Part shown: positions 1-7,443 of the stretch, piece after piece
Layout: each line of letters opens with the position of its first letter
How positions within the stretch are numbered: the stretch's first letter is position 1
Assembly (NCBI GenBank): GCA_965203435.1
Contig: CBDBCU010000001.1
Span: 124,001-188,000, forward strand
Direction: 5' to 3'
DNA: 64,000 bases
Origin: CBDBCU01 sp965203435
GTDB taxonomy: Bacteria > Chloroflexota > Dehalococcoidia > Lucifugimonadales > UBA3495
Program-made: the position numbers and the translations under genes
The notes under the pieces: model-generated
The model's input: the letters and a program-made list of their open reading frames with translations, nothing else
What the model was told of the DNA's origin: nothing
Database searches by the model: none

Positions 1-420
1 CCCAAGAACACGCCGCAGGTCGCGGCCGCCGCCGCCGGGGAAATCGATGTAGGCTTTGTCAACCACTACTACCTGTTCCGGTTCCTGGCTGAGGAGGGGG
101 ACGACTTTTCGGCGCGGAATTATCATCCCCGCGGCGGCGGGCCGGGGGCTATCGTAATGGTAGCCGGAGCCGGCATCCTGTCCTCCGGGGAAAATCCGGA
201 GAACGCGCAGAAGTTTCTCGAGTTTATGCTGTCGCCGGTAGCCCAGCAGTATTTTGCCGGGCAGACCTTTGAGTATCCCCTGGTGGATGGGGTAAAGACG
301 GCCCGGTCGCAGCTGCTGGTGCCGCTGGCCGACATCGTAAAACCCGATTTGACCGCCGGCGACTTGACGGACTTGACCGGAACCCAAGCCCTGTTGCAGG
401 AAACGGGAGTCCTGCCCTAA
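1..420 (+). CDS. Iron(III) ABC transporter substrate-binding protein, C-terminal part
   Basis: The reading frame is open from the first base and ends at 418-420, so only the last 139 residues are seen. They resemble the C-terminal lobe of the FutA/SfuA/AfuA-type ferric-iron binding proteins: a VGFVNHYY segment, the PGAIVMVAGAGIL strand, and the typical helix in which residues from NAQKFLEFMLS to the Y/F-rich QYFAGQTFEYPL precede the end. Such proteins capture ferric iron outside the membrane and hand it to the permease. The permease gene follows after 156 bp, which supports iron rather than another ligand. The N-terminal signal peptide or lipobox lies outside the window. Confidence 0.8.
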   Translation, partial: PKNTPQVAAAAAGEIDVGFVNHYYLFRFLAEEGDDFSARNYHPRGGGPGAIVMVAGAGILSSGENPENAQKFLEFMLSPVAQQYFAGQTFEYPLVDGVKTARSQLLVPLADIVKPDLTAGDLTDLTGTQALLQETGVLP

Positions 421-440
421 AAATCCGCCAATCCCAAAGT

Positions 441-554
441 TCCGTTCGGTGGCGGCGTATAATCCGCTCACCCTGAACTTGTTGAAGGGTTGCTTGAACC
501 GGCTACGGGATCATCCCGAATCCCTTGACGGGATAATCGCCGCCACTGAACGGA
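441..554. repeat. Dispersed hairpin repeat copy with 26-nt arms
   Basis: Copy of the dispersed core (469-490, CACCCTGAACTTGTTGAAGG plus two bases) lying inside long complementary arms: 441-466 pairs with 529-554, with the outer 17 positions matching apart from one G-U. A second small palindrome (CGGGATCATCCCG) lies between. It separates the binding-protein and permease genes of the iron transporter and could lower expression of the second gene. Confidence 0.6.
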
Positions 555-576
555 ATCAGTCCCAGGAGGGCTTTTC

Positions 577-2193
577 TTGTCCCTTGCTATTGCCAACCGC
601 CTCGGCGCGCTCCGGCGGCGGGCCGGAATTGGCAGCGGGCCGCCGCCCTTTATCTGGGCGCCGGCCCTGATTATTGGCGGACTGCTACTGCTGTCGCCGG
701 TCTATCTGGCGGTGCGCTCGGCCGGGGCCGGCGTAGAGTTCTGGGACGCCTTTCTGCGGGTGCGGGTACTGGAAATCCTGCTGCGTACCCTGCTGCTGGT
801 AGCCACGGTGACTATCGCCTCCATCCTGCTGGCGGTGCCACTGGCTTGGCTGACGGTGCGTACCGACCTGCCGCTGGCCCGGCTCTGGGGCGTGCTGACC
901 GCCCTGCCGCTGGTCATCCCCAGCTATGTGGCCGGCTTTATCGTAGTGGTCGCCCTGGGGCCGCGGGGAATGTTGCAGGGATTCCTCGAAACTCCGCTAG
1001 GCATTGACCGCCTGCCGGACATCAACGGCTTTCCCGGAGCCTTGCTTACCCTGACTTTCCTGAGCTATCCCTATGTGCTGCTGACGGTGCGGGGGGCTTT
1101 GCAGCGATTGGATCCGGCCTTGGAGGAATCCTCCCGGGGTTTGGGTTATGGCCGGTGGGGGACTTTTCGGCGGGTAACACTGCCCCTACTGCGCCCGGCC
1201 CTTACCGCCGGCGGCCTGCTGGTAGCCCTCTACACCCTGAGCGATTTCGGGGCCGTTTCCCTGCTGCGCTACGAAACCTTTACCTGGGCCATTTTCGTCC
1301 AGTATAACGCCGCCCTGGATCGCACCTTGGGGGCGGCTTTTTCCCTGGCCTTGGTCGCCCTGGCTTTGACTTTCCTGGCCGGAGAATATGTGACCCGGGG
1401 TCGTTCCCGCTATTACCGGGTGGATCAGGGCGCGGCCCGGCCGCCGGCCCTGGTGGCCTTGGGCCGCTGGCGGTGGCCGGCCCTGGGCTTTTGCGCCGCA
1501 GTCGCCCTGATTGCCTTGGCCCTGCCGATGGCGGTGCTGGGCTATTGGGTAGTGCGGGGGGTGAGCGCCGGAGAGCCGTTGCTGCTGCTGTGGGGCGACG
1601 CCTGGAACTCCCTGTATGTTTCCGGCCTGGCCGCCGCGGCTACTATCATCGCCGCCTTTCCGGTAGCGACTCTGGAAGTAAGGTATCCCGGCCTGTTGAG
1701 CGCCTTGCTGGAGCGGATAGCCTATGTGGGCTTTGCCTTGCCCGGCATCGCCGTGGCCCTGGGCCTGGTGTTTTTCGGGGCCAACTTTGCAGGATTCCTG
1801 TATCAGAGTTTAGGATTGCTGGTGCTGGCTTACGGGATACTGTTTCTGCCGACGGCGGTAGCGGCGGTGCGGACTTCCCTGCTGCAAGTCAGCCCCGGCG
1901 TCGAGGAAGCGGCGCGCAGCCTGGGCCGAGGGCCGCTGCGGGTGTTTCTCACAGTTACCCTGCCTTTGGTCTGGCCGGGCCTCCTGTCCGGGGCCGCCCT
2001 GGTCTTTCTGCTGACGATGAAAGAACTGCCCGCCACGCTGATTTTGCAGCCCATCGGCTTTTCCACCCTGGCCACCTCCATTTGGGGCGCGGCGGCGGAA
2101 GCCTTTTTCGCCCAGGCGGCGGCCCCGGCTCTGCTGCTGATTCTGGTATCCTCCGGGCCGCTGTCTTTTCTGATGCTGCGGGAACGCGGCTAG
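577..2193 (+). CDS. Iron(III) ABC transporter permease, two-domain (FbpB/SfuB type)
   Basis: A 538-residue integral membrane protein with two repeated BPD_transp_1 halves. Each half carries the EAA-type cytoplasmic loop that docks on the ATPase: LEESSRGLGYGRW near residue 182 and VEEAARSLGRGPL near residue 443. The length and the double-length architecture match the fused FbpB/SfuB/CysTW-like permeases of ferric iron importers. The start is TTG at 577 with AGGAGG at 564-569. The binding-protein gene is upstream. No ATPase gene follows; the next gene is unrelated, so the ATPase must be encoded upstream of the window or elsewhere. Confidence 0.85.
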   Translation: MSLAIANRLGALRRRAGIGSGPPPFIWAPALIIGGLLLLSPVYLAVRSAGAGVEFWDAFLRVRVLEILLRTLLLVATVTIASILLAVPLAWLTVRTDLPLARLWGVLTALPLVIPSYVAGFIVVVALGPRGMLQGFLETPLGIDRLPDINGFPGALLTLTFLSYPYVLLTVRGALQRLDPALEESSRGLGYGRWGTFRRVTLPLLRPALTAGGLLVALYTLSDFGAVSLLRYETFTWAIFVQYNAALDRTLGAAFSLALVALALTFLAGEYVTRGRSRYYRVDQGAARPPALVALGRWRWPALGFCAAVALIALALPMAVLGYWVVRGVSAGEPLLLLWGDAWNSLYVSGLAAAATIIAAFPVATLEVRYPGLLSALLERIAYVGFALPGIAVALGLVFFGANFAGFLYQSLGLLVLAYGILFLPTAVAAVRTSLLQVSPGVEEAARSLGRGPLRVFLTVTLPLVWPGLLSGAALVFLLTMKELPATLILQPIGFSTLATSIWGAAAEAFFAQAAAPALLLILVSSGPLSFLMLRERG

Positions 2194-2229
2194 CGGCCGG
2201 CCCCGGCGGGTAGGTCGGGGGATGTGATA

Positions 2230-2254
2230 GGATAGGGTCAATAAATCCCTATCC
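2230..2254. other. Perfect 8-bp inverted repeat upstream of the 2284 gene
   Basis: GGATAGGG (2230-2237) and CCCTATCC (2247-2254) are separated by a nine-base AT-rich loop. There is no T-run, so it is a poor intrinsic terminator for the iron transporter; it could equally be a protein binding site in front of the next gene. Confidence 0.35.
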
Positions 2255-2283
2255 AGGACGGGAGCGGAACCAGGAGCAAGCGG

Positions 2284-2673
2284 ATGATGACGATGCGCCA
2301 GTGGCAGGTGGGGGATACCATTCGGATTGGCTGGCCTGACTTTGGCCGGCCGGAGCAGGCGTTCACCATCGTGGAGTTGGATTTGCTGGGGCCGGTGTTT
2401 CGCTGCCGGGTTACGGACGGGGAAAAGCAGGGCGGCTTTCTGGTGATTTACGACTGCCCGGAGCCGGCCTTGGAGCAGTTGGCGGAATTGGCGACCGCGG
2501 CGGCCGGATTCAAGGTAATTCTGTCCAGCCTGCGATGCAGTATCGAGGGAACGCCGTTGCGAAGTTTTGACTACGAATGGCATCCCACCCCGGAGTTTGC
2601 GGAACGGCCGGGGAAGTTGGCCCATACTTTGGCCGAACTCTTGGCCGGGATGAAAGGCACGGCCGGCCGTTGA
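2284..2673 (+). CDS. Conserved-looking hypothetical protein, 129 aa
   Basis: A 129-residue soluble protein with no signal peptide or membrane segment. It starts MMTMRQWQVGDTIRIGWPDF, has a run of beta-strand-like segments to about residue 60, then two helical stretches (residues 55-75 and the C-terminus). AGGAG sits about 8 bases before the ATG. I do not recognise the family. The compact size and strand-rich N-terminus (VGDTIRIGW) resemble small barrel folds, but this is only an impression. Codon and base usage match the neighbours, and the frame is open throughout, so it is likely real. Its own transcription is probable because the iron permease ends 90 bp upstream and a hairpin lies between. 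Confidence 0.6.
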   Translation: MMTMRQWQVGDTIRIGWPDFGRPEQAFTIVELDLLGPVFRCRVTDGEKQGGFLVIYDCPEPALEQLAELATAAAGFKVILSSLRCSIEGTPLRSFDYEWHPTPEFAERPGKLAHTLAELLAGMKGTAGR

Positions 2674-2727
2674 CTTTCCTGCGAAGTTCAAGGCGGCTTT
2701 CCGCTAATTGTTGTCGCCCGGGTAACC

Positions 2728-2785
2728 GGCAACTCCTTTCCGCTCATCCTGAACTCTGTTGAAGGATGGGCGGAAAGGAATTGCC
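2728..2785. repeat. Dispersed hairpin repeat copy with 16-nt arms
   Basis: Core CATCCTGAACTCTGTTGAAG at about 2745-2764 and onward to 2769, enclosed by GGCAACTCCTTTCCGC (2728-2743) and its complement at 2770-2785 with one mismatch. It sits just after the end of the 2284 gene and before the cupin promoter, where a hairpin could end transcription. Confidence 0.65.
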
Positions 2786-2793
2786 GCCGGCTA

Positions 2794-2822
2794 TAGACTT
2801 GCCGCCGCCAACCGGGTATATT
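2794..2822 (+). promoter_or_regulatory. Sigma70-type promoter for the cupin gene
   Basis: TAGACT (2794-2799), 17-bp spacer, TATATT (2817-2822). The GTG start at 2868 lies 45 bp downstream with AAAGGAGG in between. Confidence 0.55.
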
Positions 2823-2867
2823 TAAGCTAGACCCCCATCCACTGGGAAAAGGAAAAGGAGGCAGTCC

Positions 2868-3233
2868 GTGAAGGTTGTCAAAATCGGCGATACCGCCAAG
2901 GAAGTCGCCACCAGCGCCCTGTTCACCGGCAATGTCGTTACCCGCCAGGCCCCCTTCGAAGCCGGGGACAGCAGCAACTTCAACTTCGGCGTGGTCAGCT
3001 TCAGCGCCGGCTCCCGCAACAAGTTCCACAAGCATAGCGGCGACCAGATCCTCATTGTTACCGAAGGCACCGGCACGGTAGCCACGGACGATGAGGAAGT
3101 GGAAATCACCGTGGGCGATGTGGTGATTATCCCGGCCGGGGAAAATCACTGGCACGGCGCCCCCGGCGCCACGGATATGGCCCACATCACGGTGACGGTC
3201 AAAGGCAGCCAGACCGAACAGACCGAACCGTAA
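2868..3233 (+). CDS. Cupin-domain protein, 121 aa
   Basis: A small single-domain cupin. The first metal-binding motif is visible as FHKHSGDQILIVTEGTG (two histidines in HKH, followed by an acidic/Gln position) and the second as GDVVIIPAGENHWHGA, with a further His ligand. Small cupins of this size are often metal-binding isomerases, decarboxylases or carboxymuconolactone-decarboxylase-associated proteins; the substrate cannot be told from sequence. The GTG start at 2868 is chosen because AAAGGAGG ends 8 bases before it. It forms a single-gene transcription unit, with a promoter at 2794-2822 and a strong terminator at 3267. Confidence 0.8.
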   Translation: MKVVKIGDTAKEVATSALFTGNVVTRQAPFEAGDSSNFNFGVVSFSAGSRNKFHKHSGDQILIVTEGTGTVATDDEEVEITVGDVVIIPAGENHWHGAPGATDMAHITVTVKGSQTEQTEP

Positions 3234-3266
3234 GTTCGGCCGGCCCGGCAGCGCCGGGAGAAGGGA

Positions 3267-3305
3267 AAGCCCCGCCCTTAGCAAGAAGGCGGGGCTTTTT
3301 GTTTT
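3267..3305 (+). terminator. Intrinsic terminator after the cupin gene
   Basis: AAGCCCCGCC (3267-3276) pairs perfectly with GGCGGGGCTT (3288-3297), followed by a T-rich run (TTTTTGTTTT). Confidence 0.9.
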
Positions 3306-3367
3306 GGGGGCGGGAATAGATCAATCTATTTCGGGAGGGCAATCAAATTCCGGCCCTCCCGGCCCGT

Positions 3368-4234
3368 TCAGCCATCTTTGACGGCGTTAAGCCGTTCCTC
3401 AAAGGCCGCTTTGTAGTCCGGGGCAATATCGTTCAGATAGTAGGGATAGCCGAGCCGGGCGGCGGCGATGCCAAGGGTGCCGCTGCCGGCAAAGGGATCC
3501 ATAACAGGCCCGTCGCTGGTTTTGACCATCCGCTCGGCCAGTTCCAGCGGGAAAGGGGCGGGATGGGGATTGCCCAGCTCAAAGCGGATGTTCCACACAT
3601 CCCCCCACTTCCGCATTTCCCCCAGCCACCGCTGCGGCAGCCGCCAGCGGCGGCCGGCAATAAGGTACACAAACTCGTAGATGGGCGGAAAGATGGTGGG
3701 AACTTTGCCGCCCTGGTTGTTGCTGGAGCCGCGATTCCAGATGATGGTTTGCCGCACCGGAAACCCTTCGACGATGGCCTGCCGCCGGTTTTCCCCCAGG
3801 TTGGCAATCTGCCGGCCTATGTTGTAAAGGATTACGCCGTCCTCGCCAACCAGCCGCAGGGCTTCCTGGAGAAAAGCCCGCTGCCAGAGAATATAGTCCG
3901 CCGGGGGCATATCGTCCTCGTAGCCGGCATAGTTGTTCGCCATCAGCTTGCTGTTGGGCCAGTTGGACTTGTGGCCGCCGCGATGGCGAAAGGCTTTGTT
4001 GTAAGGGGGCGAAGTGGCAATGCCGGCGACGGCCCCCTCAGGAAAGGACTGCATATATTCCAGGGCATCGCCAATCTGGTAAGTGTTGGCCGGGGGCATA
4101 GGTTTGCCGTTGGGAATGCCTGCCCCGGCCGGGATAGTTGGCGGCATCGGGACGGCAAGACCGGCGGCCGGGGCAAGGGTATCCCGGTTGATTGCGCGGT
4201 TCCGGCCGCGCTTAACTTCGGTTTCGGACGGCAT
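3368..4234 (-). CDS. Site-specific DNA methyltransferase, beta class (N4-cytosine or N6-adenine)
   Basis: A 288-residue DNA methyltransferase. Catalytic motif IV is TSPPY at residues 74-78, and the AdoMet-binding motif I is DPFAGSGT at about 246-253; this order (IV before I) defines the beta class. The TSPPY form is common in N4-cytosine enzymes but does not exclude N6-adenine. The target-recognition region lies between. The Mrr-type nuclease gene is 196 bp upstream on the same strand, and both genes have very similar promoter-like sequences, so the two may form one restriction-modification module (inference). The ATG at 4234 has AGGAG about 11 bases upstream; an internal start near residue 30 is possible. 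The Pro/Ala-rich first 45 residues are poorly conserved in type. Confidence 0.85.
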   Translation of the reverse strand: MPSETEVKRGRNRAINRDTLAPAAGLAVPMPPTIPAGAGIPNGKPMPPANTYQIGDALEYMQSFPEGAVAGIATSPPYNKAFRHRGGHKSNWPNSKLMANNYAGYEDDMPPADYILWQRAFLQEALRLVGEDGVILYNIGRQIANLGENRRQAIVEGFPVRQTIIWNRGSSNNQGGKVPTIFPPIYEFVYLIAGRRWRLPQRWLGEMRKWGDVWNIRFELGNPHPAPFPLELAERMVKTSDGPVMDPFAGSGTLGIAAARLGYPYYLNDIAPDYKAAFEERLNAVKDG

Positions 4235-4276
4235 AGACGGGTCAGCTCCTGGAGTTCCGGCCGGGCTTTTCGGGCT

Positions 4277-4306
4277 ATGTTACCTTGCCGCCGGAAAGGG
4301 TGTCAA
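4277..4306 (-). promoter_or_regulatory. Promoter of the DNA methyltransferase gene
   Basis: On the minus strand TTGACA (4306-4301), 18-bp spacer, TAACAT (4282-4277). The spacer begins CCCTTTCC, nearly the same as the promoter of the Mrr gene at 5408-5380. Confidence 0.55.
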
Positions 4307-4430
4307 CGGGCCGGGCGTCACTTGACGGCCGGCCGGGCCTAGGCCCTTAGCGGCGGTTTTCCCAATCCCGCAGATAGGCGATGCAACTCTACAGAGCAGA
4401 GCAAGGAGCGGCCGGTGTCCCGCCCGCCAT

Positions 4431-5315
4431 TTATCCGCTGATGCCAAAGATCGCATCGCCGGCAGTGGCTTCGCTGGTCCAGGACTCCAGTTGGTCAAAC
4501 CACTCCTGGTCGACCGCCACTATCTCTTTCACCCCCAATTTCAGCTCGCGCAGGTTTTCGGCCAGGGCATGGCCGTCCACCAAATCCACCGGGGGTACGC
4601 CATTGCGACTCACTTCCTCCCGAGCGGCGGTAGTGAAAGTGCTGGTGGTGATGATAAGTCCCCGGTCAGCCCGGCCCAGCATAGCCCCGAGAAAATCCCG
4701 GACTACGGATGCGCCCACCGGATTTTGCCAGCGCTTGCACTGGAACAGCACCGGGAAACTGATCAGGCGGCCCATTTGCAGTACGCCGTGACCGTCAATG
4801 CCGCTGTCGCCGCTGCGGCCGGTAACCTGGACTTGGACAAAGCCGTTTTCCCGGAGCAAGCGCTGGCAAAGCCGCTCAAAAGCGTTGGGGGACAACCGGA
4901 GAATTCGGCTCAGCAAATCCTCCCGCCATTCGTCCTCGATGATGCGGACCTCCCCTTGGGTATCCGCTTCCACCGGATCTTCCGCGGGGAGCTGGCTCAG
5001 GTCAAAGTCTTTGACCTGGCTGACAATCTCGCTGGCCCGCGCCGCGCCGGCCTCGGTCAGAACCCAGATCGAGCGTTTGGGATTGTCCAGCAGGCCGTCC
5101 CTTTTCAGATGGGAGCGGGCAAAGGCAACCCGATGCTCCAGAACCGGCCGCCGGCTGTCCCGGTATAGCTGGTCGGCTACCTCGTCCGGCAAATGCAACA
5201 TCTGCCTGACCTGCTCCTCAATTTCCAGGTTGTGGCCGCTGCCGCCCAACTGGTGGACTGCCAAAAGCGTCCAGTTTTTCATTGCCTCTTCAGACGGGAT
5301 TTGCTGCATAGTCAC
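4431..5315 (-). CDS. Mrr-family restriction endonuclease
   Basis: A 294-residue protein with an N-terminal winged-helix-like Mrr_N region (residues about 10-110) and a C-terminal Mrr catalytic domain. The PD-(D/E)xK-type active site is visible as GDSGIDGHG (Asp174) followed by LFQCKRWQ (Gln192, Lys194); then comes the conserved RDFLGAMLGRADRGLIITTSTFT segment in which ITTS.FT is typical. Mrr enzymes cut DNA carrying foreign methylation; in some type II and III-like systems an Mrr nuclease is paired with a methyltransferase. Here a beta-class methyltransferase is the next gene. The start may be GTG 5315 or ATG 5309. It is transcribed from its own promoter at 5408-5380. Confidence 0.85.
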   Translation of the reverse strand: MTMQQIPSEEAMKNWTLLAVHQLGGSGHNLEIEEQVRQMLHLPDEVADQLYRDSRRPVLEHRVAFARSHLKRDGLLDNPKRSIWVLTEAGAARASEIVSQVKDFDLSQLPAEDPVEADTQGEVRIIEDEWREDLLSRILRLSPNAFERLCQRLLRENGFVQVQVTGRSGDSGIDGHGVLQMGRLISFPVLFQCKRWQNPVGASVVRDFLGAMLGRADRGLIITTSTFTTAAREEVSRNGVPPVDLVDGHALAENLRELKLGVKEIVAVDQEWFDQLESWTSEATAGDAIFGISG

Positions 5316-5379
5316 CGCTCGTTTCCAGTTTGGCTACTTCAGCTCGGAGAGTCGAAGTATAGGCTAAAGGATTGCCATA

Positions 5380-5408
5380 AAGTTACCATTGCGGGGAAAA
5401 GGTGTCAA
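5380..5408 (-). promoter_or_regulatory. Promoter of the Mrr gene
   Basis: Minus strand TTGACA (5408-5403), 17-bp spacer, TAACTT (5385-5380). The -35 box lies in the inverted repeat GGTGTCAA (5401-5408) / TTGACACC (5427-5434), so it is back-to-back with the promoter of the divergent 5549 gene. Confidence 0.55.
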
Positions 5409-5426
5409 CGGACTGACAGTCACTCC

Positions 5427-5455
5427 TTGACACCTACCGGTCGCCGTCGTGTATA
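5427..5455 (+). promoter_or_regulatory. Promoter of the 81-aa zinc-ribbon-like gene
   Basis: TTGACA (5427-5432), 17-bp spacer, TGTATA (5450-5455). It is divergent from the Mrr promoter, with only 18 bp between the two -35 boxes; a single regulator could control both. Confidence 0.65.
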
Positions 5456-5548
5456 TATTTACCACTACGGGCGAATAACCGGAAATCGTTGCCTCCCGGT
5501 TAATCATAGGATAAGCCGGCCCGTTAATGCTTTGCTGAGGAGGGTGCT

Positions 5549-5794
5549 ATGAGTGAGACGCTTACCGGCGAGGACTACGAACAGAACTTTGCCGCCTTTA
5601 TGGACACGGTGACGAGCGGGGAATTCCCGGATATGGAGGCCCGCTGCGCTATCTGCCTGACCGATGAGCGCGGAACGTTCTGGCATTGCGATGACAACAT
5701 CCGCCGGGCGGGCCTTCGCACCGGCGGCGTTCTGTGCGAACCCTGCTATGACCGGTATCTGGACGCCCTGGACGCTTACGCGGATGACCCCTGA
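5549..5794 (+). CDS. Small protein with two CxxC pairs, putative zinc binding
   Basis: An 81-residue acidic protein. It contains RCAIC near residue 31 and LCEPC near residue 64, plus WHCDDN between them, the spacing expected of a treble-clef or zinc-ribbon-like fold. I do not recognise the family. GAGGAGG lies 7 bases before the ATG, and a good promoter lies 94 bp upstream, giving a leader of about 85 nt. It is divergently transcribed from the Mrr nuclease with the two promoters overlapping, so a link with the restriction module is possible but unproven. It ends at a 15-bp hairpin shared with the convergent gene. Confidence 0.65.
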   Translation: MSETLTGEDYEQNFAAFMDTVTSGEFPDMEARCAICLTDERGTFWHCDDNIRRAGLRTGGVLCEPCYDRYLDALDAYADDP

Positions 5795-5802
5795 AACACC
5801 AT

Positions 5803-5836
5803 TCCCGGGATTCCGGTGAAAACCGGAATCCCGGGA
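5803..5836. terminator. 15-bp perfect hairpin between convergent genes
   Basis: TCCCGGGATTCCGGT (5803-5817), GAAA tetraloop, and the exact complement (5822-5836). No T-run on the plus strand; it lies between two convergent genes (ends 5794 and 5850) and probably acts on both transcripts. Confidence 0.55.
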
Positions 5837-5849
5837 GTTGCTCCGTTGC

Positions 5850-6737
5850 CTACTCTGCGCTATCCACCCATTCCGCCAGCTGCTTGATGGTGTCGGTAAA
5901 GGTGCGTTCCTGGTCGCGGGATTCCGGAAACTCATCGCCCAGGGGGGTGCTGCCGATGAAGCGGTACATATCGGCTACGCCCTGGAACAGGTGCGGCGTC
6001 AAACCCAGGTGGGCAAAGGTATCCCGGATTTCCTCCATTTCGCTGACCCAGCGGCGGGAACGCGGCGGCACGGTGGGCAGGCCGCGTTCCATCCGTTGCA
6101 GGACGGCGGATTGCCCTTCCGCAAACTCAGCCAGCAGCGGCTCGGTAAGGCCCATCCGCTCGGCGGCGGTCAAAAGTTGGGCGTAGAGGGCCGAGGAGCC
6201 TTTGGTCATGGCGGCGTAGCACATTTTGATGCCCGAGGCTTGCCCGGTTTCCCCAGCCAGGGGGCGCACTTCCAGCCCGAACTGGCCCACTTCGGCAAAG
6301 GCGGCGGCGTGCGGCCCCGAAGTGTAGAAGTGGGGGCTGTAGCCGGGCCGGGGCGGCCCGCCGATGATGGAAACATCCACGAAGCGGCCGCCGGCGGCGG
6401 TAAGGACCGGCTCCAGTTCCCGGGTCAATTGCGGCGAAATGGCATTGCACTCGGCAAAGAGGGTATCGGCGCCGGTAGCGCGCAAAGCGTCCGCCACTTC
6501 CTGGCACAGGCCCGGCACCGCCGCCGACACCGTCATTGACATAATCAGGTCGGCTTGGGTGACCAGTTCCTCCAGATTGGCGACCTCCCGGATCCCGGCC
6601 TTTTCGGCCAGAGCCCGGGTGCGGTCGCTGCGGCCGGCCAGGCAGGTAATAACATCCAGTTCATGCTCCCGCAGGCGTTGGCCGACGGCGTGGCCCATAT
6701 CCCCGGGGCTGAGAATGGCAACGGCGCGGATGGTCAT
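5850..6737 (-). CDS. NAD(P)-binding dehydrogenase with DUF1932-like C-terminal domain
   Basis: A 295-residue protein of the 6-phosphogluconate/3-hydroxyisobutyrate dehydrogenase superfamily. The N-terminus is a Rossmann fold with a slightly altered dinucleotide motif, AILSPGDMGHAVGQRL (Pro in place of the first Gly-X-Gly spacing), typical of the DUF1932 group. The conserved GxGG-type substrate loop appears as FVDVSIIGGPPRPG, and the catalytic-Lys region as GIKMCYAAMTKGSSAL. The substrate is unknown. The start is ATG at 6737: AGGAG lies 9 bases upstream, whereas longer frames reach back into the divergent promoter. It is convergent with the 5549 gene and divergent from the HAS-barrel gene. Confidence 0.8.
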   Translation of the reverse strand: MTIRAVAILSPGDMGHAVGQRLREHELDVITCLAGRSDRTRALAEKAGIREVANLEELVTQADLIMSMTVSAAVPGLCQEVADALRATGADTLFAECNAISPQLTRELEPVLTAAGGRFVDVSIIGGPPRPGYSPHFYTSGPHAAAFAEVGQFGLEVRPLAGETGQASGIKMCYAAMTKGSSALYAQLLTAAERMGLTEPLLAEFAEGQSAVLQRMERGLPTVPPRSRRWVSEMEEIRDTFAHLGLTPHLFQGVADMYRFIGSTPLGDEFPESRDQERTFTDTIKQLAEWVDSAE

Positions 6738-6791
6738 TGACTTTGTTCTCCTGATTGCGGATTTTGCGGGAATTATAGCACAGGCCGGCGC

Positions 6792-6797
6792 TATAAT
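6792..6797 (+). promoter_or_regulatory. Probable -10 element for the HAS-barrel/herA pair
   Basis: TATAAT at 6792-6797 in the divergent intergenic gap. A convincing -35 box at 17 bp is not seen (GGAATT), so strength is uncertain. Confidence 0.4.
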
Positions 6798-6837
6798 AGG
6801 CCGGCATTCCGTAAGGAAACGGAATCCGGGGGATGAA

Positions 6838-7443
6838 TTGGTTGACCGAGCCGGGGACGATAACATTGCGGGGCGGGTAGGCGAAGTTACCGCGGCGGAT
6901 TCGGTGTCTTTCGCCGCCCAATGCTATGGGCTGTATGATGCGCCGCCGCTGGGGGCTTTGACCCGGGCCGGCGAGCCGCCGATTTATGGCGTGGTGCAGC
7001 GGGTGCGGACGGAACCCCTGGATCCCAGCCGGCCGGTGCTGGCCCGGGGGCAGGCGGCGGAATCCGTGGCGGAAGTATATCGGGAAAATCCCCAACTGGA
7101 ACGGCTGCTGACTACCCGGTTTGACGCCCTGATTGTGGGCTATTCCGAGGGCGGCCGCGAATGGCAGGGATTGCCGCCGCATCCGCCGCCGCTCCATTCC
7201 TTTGTCTATCGCTGCGGGCCGGCGGAAGTAGCCCAATTCACCGCCAACCTGGACTTTTTGCGGCTGCTGCTGAACTCCGGGCCGCCGCTGGCGGAGGAAG
7301 TGACGGCGGCTTGCCTGCGCTTGGCGGCGGCCGCGGCTCCGGATCCGGCGGCCTTTACTTTGCGGGCCGGGCGCGCCCTGGCGGCGGAATTGGCCGGAGA
7401 CGCGGCCCGGTTGAGCGCCCTTATGCGGAGGCTTGCGGTATGA
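6838..7443 (+). CDS. HAS-barrel-type protein, partner of HerA
   Basis: A protein of about 201 residues. The N-terminal segment RVGEVTAADSVSFAAQCYGL followed by PPLGALTRAG resembles the HAS barrel, the small beta-barrel that precedes the motor domain of HerA/FtsK-like ATPases. The C-terminal half is helical (residues about 120-200) and unrecognised. The stop codon overlaps the herA start (ATGA at 7440-7443), so the two are translationally coupled and probably form one complex. The start is uncertain: the TTG at 6838 has a G-rich stretch 5 bases upstream, and no in-frame ATG is near the beginning of the conserved region. Confidence 0.6.
   Translation: MVDRAGDDNIAGRVGEVTAADSVSFAAQCYGLYDAPPLGALTRAGEPPIYGVVQRVRTEPLDPSRPVLARGQAAESVAEVYRENPQLERLLTTRFDALIVGYSEGGREWQGLPPHPPPLHSFVYRCGPAEVAQFTANLDFLRLLLNSGPPLAEEVTAACLRLAAAAAPDPAAFTLRAGRALAAELAGDAARLSALMRRLAV

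Noticed and set aside
1473..2213. 246-codon plus-strand frame inside the iron permease
   Set aside because: Out-of-frame shadow; Arg/Gly-rich without conserved features, while the permease frame carries the EAA motif here.
4322..4430. Plus-strand gene behind TTGACG at 4322
   Set aside because: No -10 box at the right distance and no supported reading frame between here and the Mrr gene on the other strand.
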